From Salegentibacter holothuriorum (GTDB lineage Bacteria > Bacteroidota > Bacteroidia > Flavobacteriales > Flavobacteriaceae), in the NCBI RefSeq assembly GCF_900168045.1, contig NZ_FUYY01000007.1:1-64000 (forward strand): a stretch of DNA of 64,000 bases, read 5' to 3'. The first letter of the stretch is position 1. The number at the start of each line of letters is the position of its first letter. The notes under the pieces are model-generated. The model worked only from the letters and a program-made list of their open reading frames with translations, was not told where the DNA came from and did no database searches. Shown piece by piece: positions 51,501 through 59,437 of the stretch. Both the position numbers and the translations under genes were made by a program.

Positions 51501-54500
51501 ATATCTATTTCAGAGGAATATCGTGGTATTTGGCCAAATTTTAGTGACACTTACTTTTTTAGAGTGGAATTAAGAGATAAAGATGGTAATGTGATTGAAG
51601 CCTTTAATTCTGGAACCTTGACCGCAAATAGTGATTGGCAATCGGTTAACCGAACCTTTAATAATTATGGTTCCGATGTGCGATATATATTTATAGAGCA
51701 TGGCGGTAAAGATGCTGAATTTTGGGCAGGACATTATGGTACAGAGATTGGAAATTTAGTAGTCCAAGTGGAGGCTCCAGGGGTGACTCCTAATCTGCCA
51801 GCTCAACAAACTTCTGGAATCCCATTAAGCGACGAATTTCCAATAGGGGAAACAGTTAATTCTTATATAGTGATGGATTATGCTGGTAATACAAGTACCA
51901 CAAGCTTTGCTATAAATGTTGAAGATAATACTTTGCCTATAGTGGAAACTCAACCTATCACGGTTCAGCTTGATGCCAACGGAGTAGCTTCAATTACTCC
52001 AGCAGATATCGATAACGGTTCTTCCGATAATTGTGATATCGATACGATGAGTTTGGATATCACTGAATTTAGCTGTGCTGATGTAGCTACTCCTGTAACA
52101 GTTACTTTAACGGTACTAGATGTGAATGGGAATGAATCTTCAGCAACTGCCACGGTTACTGTGGAAGACAATATAGATCCTATGGTTGAAACTCAATCTA
52201 TTACGGTTCAGCTTGATGCCAACGGAGTAGCTTCAATTACTCCAGAAGATATCGATAACGGTTCTTCCGATAATTGTGAAATCGACACGATGAGTTTGGA
52301 TATTACCAGCTTTGACTGTGCTGATGTAGATAATCCTGTAACAGTCACCCTAACGGTAATTGATGTAAACGGTAATGAATCTTCAGCGACCGCTGTGGTA
52401 AGTGTGGAAGACAATGTAGCTCCAATAGTGGAAACTCAACCTATTACGGTTCAACTTGATGCCAATGGAGTAGCTTCAATTACTCCTGAAGATATTGATA
52501 ATGGTTCTTCCGATAATTGTGAGATCGACACGATGAGTTTGGATATTACCAGCTTTGATTGTGCTGATGTAGATAATCCGGTAACAGTTACCTTAACGGT
52601 AATTGATGTTAACGGTAATGAATCTTCCGCGACCGCTGTGGTAACTGTGGAAGACAATGTAGCTCCTATAGTGGAAACTCAACCTATCACGGTTCAGCTT
52701 GATGCCAACGGAGTAGCTTCAATTACTCCAGCAGATATCGATAACGGTTCTTCCGATAATTGTGATATCGATACGATGAGTTTGGATATCACTGAATTTA
52801 GCTGTGCTGATGTAGCTACTCCTGTAACAGTTACTTTAACGGTGCTAGATGTGAATGGGAATGAATCTTCAGCAACTGCCACGGTTATTGTGGAAGACAA
52901 TATAGATCCTTTAGTTGAAACTCAATCTATTACGGTTCAGCTTGATGCCAATGGCGTAGCTTCAATTACTCCAGCAGATATTGATAACGGTTCTTCCGAT
53001 AATTGTGATATCGACACGATGAGTTTGGATATTACCAGCTTTGACTGTGCTGATGTAGATAATCCGGTAACAGTTACCTTAACGGTAACCGATGTAAACG
53101 GTAATGAATCTTCAGCAACTGCTATGGTAACTGTGGAAGACAATGTAGCTCCTATAGTTGAAACTCAACCTATCACGGTTCAGCTTGATGCCAATGGAGT
53201 AGCTTCAATTACTCCTGAAGCTATTGATAATGGTTCTTCCGATAATTGTGAGATCGATACGAAGAGTTTGGATATTACCAGCTTTGATTGTGCTGATGTA
53301 GATAATCCTGTGACAGTTACCCTAATGGTAACCGATGTTAACGGAAATCAATCTTCAGCCACTGCAACGGTAACTGTGGAAGATAATGTGGCTCCGGTTA
53401 CTTTAACCAAAGACATCACCGTACAACTTGATGCAAATGGTACAGCTACTATCGCTCCTACCGATATTGATAATGGCTCTAACGATGCCTGTGGTATTGC
53501 TAGCTTAAGTTTGGATGTTACCGAATTTGGGTGTAAAGATGTTGGTGAAAACACAGTGACCCTGACCGTTGTGGACAACAATCAAAATGAAACGATTGCC
53601 ACGGCAACCGTAACGGTAGAAGATAATATCGCTCCTATTCCTAATATAGCTAATCTTGAAGATATAATTGTAAAATGTGAAGTTTTCCCTGGAAAGATTA
53701 CCGCTCCAACAGCTATAGATAATTGTTCAGAATTAACTGCGACAACTTCAGATGCGCTAACATACAACGAAATAGGATCTTATGTTATTACCTGGAATTT
53801 TGACGATGGAAATGGAAATTCAACTACACAGACGCAAAATGTAATTGTAGAACCTTCACCATTAAATGGGGTAACATTTGATGACGCAAGTTTTGAGTAT
53901 AATGGAGATACCCATAGCCTTGAAGTTAAAAACCTTCCTGAAGCCGCCTCTGTTGAGTATTCTATTGTTCCAGAAACAGGAATTCAAAACGGAGCTATAA
54001 ATGCAGGGGTTTATACGGTAACGGCAAATCTCTTTTCGGGAACTGAAACTTGTCCAGATACTCAATTGACTGCCACACTTACGATTGCAAAAGCTCAGGC
54101 AGAAATAAGCGCAGATGCTGTTCAGACTTTTATTTATGATGGTACTGTTAAGAATGTAGTAGCAAGCCTAAATCATTCAGAAACCGAATTGAGTTATTCG
54201 CCTCAAAAAGGATTTACTGAACCAGGAACTTATGAAATTACCGTGAATTCAGTTGAAACTGAAAATTACTTCGGGACCTCAAAAGAGGTAACTTTAGTGA
54301 TTGAAAAAGCAGAATTTACCGGAGTAAGTTTTGATGATAACACTGAGGCTTTTGTTTATGACGGCACAGAGCACAGTATATTTGTATCTGGACTTCCAGA
54401 GGGTGCTACGGTAGAGTACACCAATAATGGGCAAACAAATGCCGGAACTTACGTGGTTACAGCAAAAGTTAGCAAACCCGGATATGAGGATCTGATATTG

Positions 54501-55562
54501 ACTGCCACTATGCTTATTAATAAAGCATCACAAAGCATCACCTTCGATGAACTTGAAGATAGAAATCAATTATCAGATGAACATTTTCAGCTAAATGGAA
54601 GTTCTACTTCAGGTTTACCGGTAATGTATTCTTACACTTATGAATCAGAAAACCCGGCAGCTACAGTTGGCCCAAGAGGTTTTGTACGAATTCTAGGTGG
54701 TGGACAAATTACCATTACGGCCACGCAGGAAGGAAACCAAAACTACGAGGCGGCCACTAATGTGGTAAGAACCCTAACTATAAGCGGTAGTGAAGCCCGA
54801 TTGGTTAACGCGAGTATTAATGGTACTACTTATAATGATCCTAATGTTGATATTTACTATCTAATTGGTTGTGGAAGTTCAGAAAATGAGGTTCAAATTG
54901 AACTTGAACAAAATCAAGGTTCAACCATAGACAGCCAAAATATCTTTACTGTGAACACGCCAACTCCCGGGATTTATAGAAGAACGGTTGTAGTAACTTC
55001 GGGGGATGGAAATGTGAGTACTACTTATAATATACTAATAGAGAAGAATTTCAATTTCGAGGATATTGTAATCCAGAAGTTTAATAATGTATTACTGGTT
55101 AACAACAACCCTGAAACCAACGGCGGATACAAGTTTGTGAGTTTCCGTTGGTATAAAAATGGTTCCGTTATTGGTAATGGTCAATACTTTTCTGTAGGAA
55201 ACAATGCCAATGATCAATTAGACGCTGATGCTTCTTACTACGTGGTTTTGGAAACCGAAGATGGCGAAGTTTTAAGAACTTGTATTTCTTCAGTTCAGTT
55301 AAAAAGCTCTCTAAATGTTGCATTAGCACCAAATCCGGTTAATTCTGGAGGAACGATGGAGCTTTTAACCGATTTCCCTGAAGAAGAGCTTGAGACCATG
55401 CACCTATCGATACATAATCTTAACGGTAGCCTTATCCAACAAATGAAATCGAATCGTAAAAATACAAGCATTACTTTGCCTTATAATCTTCAGATAGGAG
55501 TGTACATTCTTAAAATTGAAACTAAGAATATTCAGAAGTCACTCAAATTCATAGTAAAATAG
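48594..55562 (+). CDS. Giant T9SS-exported adhesin with HYR-like repeats, C-type lectin and MBG domains
   Basis: A 2322-residue surface protein. A signal peptide occupies 1-19 ('KKLLLFIAFMLITITSSAH'). HYR-like Ig domains lie at about 150-400. A C-type lectin-like domain spans about 522-680 ('FTWSQAKADAATKTLNGLQG' to 'WNDLNGGNSMGYIVEYGG'). One divergent 80-aa repeat (about 790-870) and a beta-sandwich of unknown type (about 900-1100) follow. Six near-identical 81-aa repeats run from 1114 to 1599, then another divergent repeat, MBG-type domains at about 1757-1980, and a T9SS type A sorting domain from about 2240 ending 'YILKIETKNIQKSLKFIVK'. It should be secreted by T9SS and displayed at the surface, probably for adhesion or glycan binding. 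An outer-membrane barrel gene follows. Confidence 0.9.
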   Translation: MKKLLLFIAFMLITITSSAHTVQTFWELRDDGTIRFWLEHWHGSVNDNSLGRYYIIVNQGNGNEQISGSGYYNETSFNNLPVQGTVNNRVQCPGQANTYNEWVYYDFYPAKCNEEVTITFVEGPPAETMEACTNGLFGYSITKTFSDQSAPTITANNLDVGTNQQNCKYIAGTFSNVSIVDNCDDNPNVTYSVSGVNIDPQTYEFGLGSTTVTVTATDNTGQPSRNTSSETFQVNVSDDDAPTFTSFPTNIMVNVDAGVCGAVVNYNSPQATDNCEANPTITLENGFASGATFPVGQTTVTYKVSDGTNSTSNSFTVKVTDNEFPTLSLQTLTKKLTSINGLTVPATDFITSVNDNCTYTVSPANFSFSCADIGTQQIAVTVEDPSGNQTTENTSITIEEPDPLVEPSEGNTIFTTSQDFAVVDAGLLINLTDNVDGAIISINDNFQSGDVLGLPTGFTLPSGVNSSYNPSTGVLTISGTITPQELQDIFQNVQFSTTGGSTLQREIIFNIGAGVSNSDNNHYYEYVSGSFTWSQAKADAATKTLNGLQGYLATATSATENEFIRTKLSGDGWIGGSDSFSEINSAAGNTLYNNQTEAEGKWHWITGPEAGTQFSNGSQSLIGQFANWNAAEPNNSGGSEHALQIYYQNGGLWNDLNGGNSMGYIVEYGGLAGDESCFEYSGVKTVELNTPPQISEIADIENCPSESYSFTVDITDVEDTHQNLNVAATSDNQSLVSDANISVAHNGTNYDVTIVPVEGIQATSEITITVTDSKNASSTEVFNFTAIDNVSPVVLTQNIVVQLDAQGNATITPELIDNGSSDNCEIGSMSLDITELGCENVGQNLVTLTVTDLYDNKSSGTAQVIVEDNISPEILEPSQLVFDSDPEMCGAYIDLRFTTQDNCATTGNIAYNGNAAGGLTGWNITQNGGNGWTVNGNAFRTSYSLGKKSQVIDLMAQGYDRALLDSEPEISISEEYRGIWPNFSDTYFFRVELRDKDGNVIEAFNSGTLTANSDWQSVNRTFNNYGSDVRYIFIEHGGKDAEFWAGHYGTEIGNLVVQVEAPGVTPNLPAQQTSGIPLSDEFPIGETVNSYIVMDYAGNTSTTSFAINVEDNTLPIVETQPITVQLDANGVASITPADIDNGSSDNCDIDTMSLDITEFSCADVATPVTVTLTVLDVNGNESSATATVTVEDNIDPMVETQSITVQLDANGVASITPEDIDNGSSDNCEIDTMSLDITSFDCADVDNPVTVTLTVIDVNGNESSATAVVSVEDNVAPIVETQPITVQLDANGVASITPEDIDNGSSDNCEIDTMSLDITSFDCADVDNPVTVTLTVIDVNGNESSATAVVTVEDNVAPIVETQPITVQLDANGVASITPADIDNGSSDNCDIDTMSLDITEFSCADVATPVTVTLTVLDVNGNESSATATVIVEDNIDPLVETQSITVQLDANGVASITPADIDNGSSDNCDIDTMSLDITSFDCADVDNPVTVTLTVTDVNGNESSATAMVTVEDNVAPIVETQPITVQLDANGVASITPEAIDNGSSDNCEIDTKSLDITSFDCADVDNPVTVTLMVTDVNGNQSSATATVTVEDNVAPVTLTKDITVQLDANGTATIAPTDIDNGSNDACGIASLSLDVTEFGCKDVGENTVTLTVVDNNQNETIATATVTVEDNIAPIPNIANLEDIIVKCEVFPGKITAPTAIDNCSELTATTSDALTYNEIGSYVITWNFDDGNGNSTTQTQNVIVEPSPLNGVTFDDASFEYNGDTHSLEVKNLPEAASVEYSIVPETGIQNGAINAGVYTVTANLFSGTETCPDTQLTATLTIAKAQAEISADAVQTFIYDGTVKNVVASLNHSETELSYSPQKGFTEPGTYEITVNSVETENYFGTSKEVTLVIEKAEFTGVSFDDNTEAFVYDGTEHSIFVSGLPEGATVEYTNNGQTNAGTYVVTAKVSKPGYEDLILTATMLINKASQSITFDELEDRNQLSDEHFQLNGSSTSGLPVMYSYTYESENPAATVGPRGFVRILGGGQITITATQEGNQNYEAATNVVRTLTISGSEARLVNASINGTTYNDPNVDIYYLIGCGSSENEVQIELEQNQGSTIDSQNIFTVNTPTPGIYRRTVVVTSGDGNVSTTYNILIEKNFNFEDIVIQKFNNVLLVNNNPETNGGYKFVSFRWYKNGSVIGNGQYFSVGNNANDQLDADASYYVVLETEDGEVLRTCISSVQLKSSLNVALAPNPVNSGGTMELLTDFPEEELETMHLSIHNLNGSLIQQMKSNRKNTSITLPYNLQIGVYILKIETKNIQKSLKFIVK
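51933..53390 (+). repeat. Six tandem 243-bp coding repeats in the adhesin
   Basis: Each unit encodes 81 residues beginning near 'ETQ(P/S)ITVQLDANGVASIT' and containing 'DNGSSDNC(D/E)IDTMSLDIT'. Units 1 and 4 share 'EFSCADVATPVTVTLTVLDV' and are almost identical in DNA, while 2, 3, 5 and 6 carry 'SFDCADVDNPVTVTL'. Diverged copies flank the array. The pattern shows duplication in blocks of more than one unit and high recombination potential. Confidence 0.93.
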
Positions 55563-55608
55563 GACAGTTATATGCTAATTGAAATTTACTTTAATGATCA
55601 AAATAAAT

Positions 55609-56487
55609 ATGAGAAATAACAATATAAACAACGTAACTAATAAAGTTACTTTAGGTCTCATATTAGCACTAAGTTTACTTAGTGCTAATATGGCGACATT
55701 TGCCCAATCTAATAACGAAGTTTCCTTTTACCTACAGGGCTCTTTTTCTAAGCTTAATTATGAAGCTTTAGGAGAGAGTAGTAAATTGGAAAATGGTTTC
55801 GGCTTTGGGGCCAAATATTCCTATTACCTAACTGAAAACTGGAGCCTGGGAACAGGTGCAGAATTTCAGTTTATGGAAGGGTCTATTTTTGTGCCTACTG
55901 CACAAGGAGCGTATATGACCCAGGATTCTGAGGCAGATGCCTTTGAATTTAGATATGCAGCTACAAATTTTTCAGAAAACCAGGAGGTTTACTTTTTAAA
56001 TATACCTCTTCAGGTTCAATACGAATCGCTTGGTACGACCAGATTTTATGCAGCTGCCGGTCTTAAAGCAGGTTTAGTTTTAAATTCAGAGTACCAAAGT
56101 TCGGCCGGTTCACTAGAAACCAGCGGATATTATTCACAGTATGACGTGGAGCTCACCAGCCCTACATTTGCAGGTTTTGGTGAATTTAAAGCTGTAAGTA
56201 ATTCTAAATCTGAACTCGACCTAAAAACAAATTTTGTGGCTCATTTGGAAAGCGGTGTAAAATTTATGCTGGAGAACGATAGGTCGCTTTATATGGGGCT
56301 TTTTCTGGATTACGGATTAAATGATATTAAGCCCAATACTTCAGGGAACAGGCTTGTTCATTATAATGCCCAGGCCCCTACAGATTTTGCTTTTAGTAGC
56401 TTGTTGTCGGCCCGTGAAATACAGGATTTAGATGAAGTCCGGACTCTGGCCTTTGGTCTCAAAATTCAGTATGCATTTCAATTCTAA
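55609..56487 (+). CDS. Outer-membrane beta-barrel protein
   Basis: The start is taken at ATG 55609, which gives a normal signal peptide ('KVTLGLILALSLLSANMATFAQ'); ATG 55594 is the alternative. The product is about 292 residues. After the signal come amphipathic strands alternating aromatic and small residues ('EVSFYLQGSFSKLNYEALGE', 'FGFGAKYSYYLTENWSLGTG', 'FLNIPLQVQYESLGTTRFYA') and a terminal strand ending in 'LKIQYAFQF', typical of an outer-membrane barrel. It follows the adhesin by 46 bp on the same strand and is probably expressed with it, possibly as its surface anchor or helper. PorP/SprF proteins have that role elsewhere, but this gene is not clearly of that family. Confidence 0.78.
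   Translation: MRNNNINNVTNKVTLGLILALSLLSANMATFAQSNNEVSFYLQGSFSKLNYEALGESSKLENGFGFGAKYSYYLTENWSLGTGAEFQFMEGSIFVPTAQGAYMTQDSEADAFEFRYAATNFSENQEVYFLNIPLQVQYESLGTTRFYAAAGLKAGLVLNSEYQSSAGSLETSGYYSQYDVELTSPTFAGFGEFKAVSNSKSELDLKTNFVAHLESGVKFMLENDRSLYMGLFLDYGLNDIKPNTSGNRLVHYNAQAPTDFAFSSLLSAREIQDLDEVRTLAFGLKIQYAFQF
55659..55692 (+). promoter_or_regulatory. Perfect hairpin inside the signal-peptide codons of the barrel gene
   Basis: CATATTAGCACTAAG (55659-55673) and its exact inverse (55678-55692) are separated by TTTA, giving a 15-bp stem with a 4-nt loop. It falls 50 nt into the coding sequence (Leu-Ala-Leu-Ser region). GTAACT/AGTTAC (55633-55649) makes a smaller hairpin just before it. A stem this long is unlikely by chance. 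It could lower the barrel:adhesin ratio by slowing translation or by partial termination. Confidence 0.65.
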
Positions 56488-56506
56488 AATTAAAATTTTA
56501 ATGCTA

Positions 56507-56541
56507 ATAAAGCCCTTTCACCTTATGAGAGGGCTTTTTGT
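56507..56541 (+). terminator. Rho-independent terminator after the adhesin/barrel operon
   Basis: AAAGCCCTTTC pairs with GAGAGGGCTTT around a short loop, followed by TTTTTGTTTTTTT. It lies about 20 bp after the barrel stop and closes the adhesin-barrel transcript. Confidence 0.88.
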
Positions 56542-56925
56542 TTTTTTAAAGAAATGTTAGAGGGAAGCTTCGGAGCATTTAAATATCGCTTATCGAGTAA
56601 GTTAAGACAGAATAAGGAGTATTGCTTTTATTTGTCGAGTTCTTTTTTCAAAAGGCGTTTTAAATAAATGATTGATCTCTTTTAAATATTAATTGAACCA
56701 ATCTCAAAACTTGAATGTGAGTTGAAATATTACTTTAATTATTTTAAATCAGAAAGTATTGTGTTGTTCCTAATTGTTATAATTATGTAAAAAAAAGCAG
56801 TCTATCTTTAAATCAATCCTAATTTATATGTTTTGCTGCGGGTTGTTTATAAGAAATATTCAAAAACTTAGGGGTACGCTGCATTATTCTGCTATTTTAG
56901 CGTTTTAATTTTTAAAACTATTATA
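56542..56925. other. Intergenic region upstream of the histone-like gene
   Basis: AT-rich, no gene supported. It should contain the promoter of the histone H1-like gene; a partial TATTTTAG lies about 30 bp upstream of its start. No repeats or hairpins of note were seen. Confidence 0.35.
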
Positions 56926-57102
56926 ATGAAAGAACTTGTTGAAAACATCCAGACTACTTTTGAAAATTTCCAAACAGAAGCTAACGCTCAATTAGAAAGC
57001 GGAAATAAAAGCGCCGGAACCAGAGCTAGAAAGTCTTCTTTAGAGTTGGAAAAACTTTTAAAAGAATTCCGTAAAGTTTCAGTTGCTGAATCTAAAAAGT
57101 AA
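56926..57102 (+). CDS. Histone H1-like protein (58 aa)
   Basis: A 58-residue protein starting 'MKELVENIQTTFENFQTEAN' and ending 'FRKVSVAESKK'. The helical, lysine-rich form with the central 'NKSAGTRARKSSLELEKLLK' segment is typical of the Hc1/histone H1-like proteins that are nearly universal in Bacteroidota. It probably binds DNA or RNA and compacts the nucleoid. It is a single gene with its own terminator 6 bp after the stop. Strong codon bias toward AAA and GAA fits high expression. Confidence 0.85.
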   Translation: MKELVENIQTTFENFQTEANAQLESGNKSAGTRARKSSLELEKLLKEFRKVSVAESKK

Positions 57103-57107
57103 AGTAT

Positions 57108-57135
57108 AAGGCTGTCTGATAAGGCAGCCTTTTTT
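57108..57135 (+). terminator. Terminator of the histone H1-like gene
   Basis: AAGGCTG and CAGCCTT form the stem base around TCTGATAAGG, followed by TTTTT. It begins 6 bp after the stop codon. Confidence 0.85.
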
Positions 57136-57237
57136 ACTTCTAATTTTGAAGCAGCTTATATTCCAGGATAGGAAAAAATGGCACCATCCAGCTATTTTTT
57201 TAGGGAAGGAGCCATTTTTTGTTAAGATCTTCTAGAC

Positions 57238-57753
57238 TTATTCTGAATAAGCACCAGAGGAGTAAGTCAATTCGTAGCTGTGGGTATAGATTTCGAAAAC
57301 AATCCCAAAAGGATCTTCAACATAACACATTTTATAGGGTTTATTATTGGGATAATATTCCCTGATTGGCATTCGTTGTTTGCCGCCAAAAGAAATTATT
57401 TTGTCAACTAAATGTTCTATATCCGGGTCTTGCACGCAAAAGTGAAAAAGGCCGGTATTAAAAGGATTAAATTCAGGCGCTTTTTTGATGCCGTGGGGAA
57501 AAGAAAATAACTCAATTCCAATTCCATCAGATGTAGACATATGAGCGATCTCAAATTCTTTCCAATCTTCACCAAAAACATCAATACACATTTGGCCAAT
57601 TGCTGTATCTCTTTCTTTTTTTACAGTAGAAGGTTTCATAATAATATACCATCCCATTACTTCCGAGTAAAAACGAACAGCTTCTTTTATATTGGGCACG
57701 GTTATCCCAATATGGGAGAATGATTTTGGATAAGTTTCTTGTTTTTTCATCAT
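57238..57753 (-). CDS. VOC-family (glyoxalase-like) protein
   Basis: A 171-residue vicinal-oxygen-chelate protein with the two beta-alpha-beta-beta-beta modules. The first strand has 'SFSHIGITVPNIKEAVRFYS', the middle 'GLFHFCVQDPDIEHLVDKI' and the last 'MCYVEDPFGIVFEIYTHSYE'. The His in SHIGITV, the His in LFHFCV and the Glu in VFEIY are the usual metal ligands. Typical reactions are glutathione-independent detoxification or dioxygenase-like chemistry; the substrate is unknown. It is transcribed divergently from an HxlR regulator with a shared palindromic operator, so that regulator probably controls it in response to an electrophile or oxidant. Confidence 0.88.
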   Translation of the reverse strand: MMKKQETYPKSFSHIGITVPNIKEAVRFYSEVMGWYIIMKPSTVKKERDTAIGQMCIDVFGEDWKEFEIAHMSTSDGIGIELFSFPHGIKKAPEFNPFNTGLFHFCVQDPDIEHLVDKIISFGGKQRMPIREYYPNNKPYKMCYVEDPFGIVFEIYTHSYELTYSSGAYSE

Positions 57754-57803
57754 TATTTAATTTTACAGTGCAAATTAAGATTATATTTGACTGTAAAACA
57801 ATA

Positions 57804-57830
57804 AGTTACCTAAAAGTGATATAGGTAACT
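57804..57830. promoter_or_regulatory. Palindromic operator between VOC and HxlR genes
   Basis: AGTTACCT and AGGTAACT are perfect 8-bp arms, 11 nt apart, in the divergent intergenic region. HxlR-type dimers commonly bind such inverted repeats. It lies about 45 bp from each start codon. Confidence 0.72.
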
Positions 57831-57872
57831 AAAAGGGTTAAATGCTCATAATCAGATATTTGAAATTTTAAA

Positions 57873-58166
57873 ATGACTAAAATTTACTGTCCTCTTAATT
57901 ACACAATGAACCTAATAGGCACAAAATGGAAACCTTTAGTTTTGTTTCATCTTCTCGAAGGCCCTCTTCGCTCTGGAGTGTTACAGAAGAAAATTCCCGA
58001 AATTTCCAATAAGATGTTTACCCAAACAGTACGGGAATTAGAAAACGATAAACTTATAGGCAGGCAGGTATTTCCGGTTGTTCCTCCAAAAGTGGAATAT
58101 GAATTAACAACTAAGGGGAAATCTCTGGAAGCTATATTAAGAAGTATGGATGCCTGGGGAAAATAA
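57873..58166 (+). CDS. HxlR-family winged-helix regulator
   Basis: A 97-residue HxlR protein: 'YCPLNYTMNLIGTKWKPLVL' with the usual conserved Cys near the N-terminus (Cys6), 'FHLLEGPLRSGVLQKKIPEI', the recognition helix 'SNKMFTQTVRELENDKLIGR' and the wing 'FPVVPPKVEYELTTKGKSL'. In relatives the N-terminal Cys senses electrophiles or oxidants (YodB, HypR). It is divergent from the VOC gene with an operator between them, so it probably represses or activates that gene and itself. Length is normal. Confidence 0.92.
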   Translation: MTKIYCPLNYTMNLIGTKWKPLVLFHLLEGPLRSGVLQKKIPEISNKMFTQTVRELENDKLIGRQVFPVVPPKVEYELTTKGKSLEAILRSMDAWGK

Positions 58167-58236
58167 ATGTCTTCTCTCTAGTTACTATTAGAAATTATAT
58201 TTTCATATTTATCAGCTCAAAAAGAAAATCTGAAAA

Positions 58237-58614
58237 TTAAATAACCTTCTCTGCCAGGTAACGTTGTACCGCATAAATATCTATGCTTTTATTGAACTTT
58301 TTACTTACGCTTGGAGCATTCTCGCTAGATATCCAGATCTTAAGTTCGGCATCAAGATCAAAGGTGCCGGCAGTTTCCAGGGAAAAACGAGAAATATGGC
58401 GGTAAGGCAGGGAAAGATATTCCTGTTTTTTTCCTGTCAATCCTTGAATATCTATTAGAATGAGACGCTTATTGGTGAACATAAAAATATCACGAAGCAG
58501 GGAAAATCCCAGTTCTATTTCTTCTGATTCCGTAAGTAACCGACCATACTTTTCATCTAATTGTTCTTTGGAAATACTGCCTGCATTTCCCATAATTTTA
58601 TTTAGCAAACTCAT
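58237..58614 (-). CDS. Bacterial PH-domain protein
   Basis: A 125-residue protein with a bacterial pleckstrin-homology fold. An N-terminal helix ('LLNKIMGNAGSISKEQLDEK') is followed by 'YGRLLTESEEIELGFSLLRD', 'MFTNKRLILIDIQGLTGKKQ', 'YLSLPYRHISRFSLETAGTF' and 'LDAELKIWISSENAPSVSKK', the strand pattern of bPH_1 proteins, ending in a C-terminal helix. It has no membrane helix. The molecular role of this family is unknown. It is a single gene, convergent with the HxlR regulator. Confidence 0.85.
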   Translation of the reverse strand: MSLLNKIMGNAGSISKEQLDEKYGRLLTESEEIELGFSLLRDIFMFTNKRLILIDIQGLTGKKQEYLSLPYRHISRFSLETAGTFDLDAELKIWISSENAPSVSKKFNKSIDIYAVQRYLAEKVI

Positions 58615-58784
58615 ATTTGAAGTATTTGATCCCTAAAGATAGCAGTATTTTAGAATTAATTGCGATAGGTTTTTTCAGTGCTACTTATTACATAATTACA
58701 GAGGTAAAATGTTATTGACCTCTTTTTCTAATAAAAAATTCGTAATTGTTTACTTTTAAGGCCTAAAGAACTAAAAACCCGCTT

Positions 58785-59363
58785 ATGAACCTCATTGATT
58801 TTCTTAAGAATATTGTTCCTTTTACTCCTGAAGAATTAGCAGATATCACGGCTCATTTTGAACGGGAAAATATTTCAAAGAACAATACTTTGGTCAGGGA
58901 AGGGCAGGTGTGTACTAAGCTCTATTTTGTGAAAAAAGGCGTGGGAAGAAGTTATTATTTAAAGGAAGATGGTAAAGAAGTTACACAATGGTTTTTTATA
59001 GAAGGAAAATTTATGTCCAGTATAGAAAGTTTTTTTCAGCAAACCCCAAGTCTTTATTATTTGGAAGTGCTTGAAGAATCTGTTCTTTATAGCATAACAA
59101 GAGAAAACCTCGATTTGCTGTTTGCCCGATACCACAATATGGAAAAACTAGGGAGACTGTTATCTACCGAAATGCTTACCCGGGTAGTAAATAAATTAAA
59201 TGCCGTTCAATTCCAGACCGCCAGGGAACGTTACGATTATATGCTTACTGAATTTCCTTATATCTCAAGCAGAGTGCCTTTAGGTTCAATTGCTTCCTAC
59301 CTGGGAATGACTCAAGAAACCTTAAGCCGAATTCGGCGTGGTGATACTTCAAAAAAAATCTAA
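58785..59363 (+). CDS. Crp/Fnr-family transcriptional regulator
   Basis: A 192-residue regulator. Residues about 10-120 form a cyclic-nucleotide-binding-type jelly roll ('LVREGQVCTKLYFVKKGVGR', 'EVTQWFFIEGKFMSSIESFF'), without the FNR iron-sulfur cysteines. A C-terminal helix-turn-helix contains 'VPLGSIASYLGMTQETLSRI'. The effector is unknown. It lies 74 bp upstream of a TolC-HlyD-ABC2 permease operon, with a palindrome TTTGAC-ATAG-GTCAAA in the gap, so it almost certainly controls that operon. This regulator-efflux arrangement is common in Bacteroidota. Confidence 0.9.
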   Translation: MNLIDFLKNIVPFTPEELADITAHFERENISKNNTLVREGQVCTKLYFVKKGVGRSYYLKEDGKEVTQWFFIEGKFMSSIESFFQQTPSLYYLEVLEESVLYSITRENLDLLFARYHNMEKLGRLLSTEMLTRVVNKLNAVQFQTARERYDYMLTEFPYISSRVPLGSIASYLGMTQETLSRIRRGDTSKKI

Positions 59364-59371
59364 TTCCACTA

Positions 59372-59387
59372 TTTGACATAGGTCAAA
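59372..59387. promoter_or_regulatory. Crp/Fnr-type palindromic site upstream of the efflux operon
   Basis: TTTGACATAGGTCAAA is a 6-bp-arm palindrome with a 4-bp spacer, the size and spacing of Crp/Fnr operators. It lies 9 bp after the regulator stop and 51 bp before the TolC-like start. GAAATTTG (59409-59416), one mismatch from TAnnTTTG, is a possible -7 element downstream, so the site is placed for activation. Confidence 0.7.
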
Positions 59388-59437
59388 GGAAAGCTTTCTT
59401 TTAGTAATGAAATTTGCACTAATAATAAATTGGTGTA

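Noticed and set aside
51965-53143. Five 68-codon minus-strand frames at 243-bp intervals
   Set aside because: They are shadows of the adhesin repeats, recurring only because the DNA repeats.
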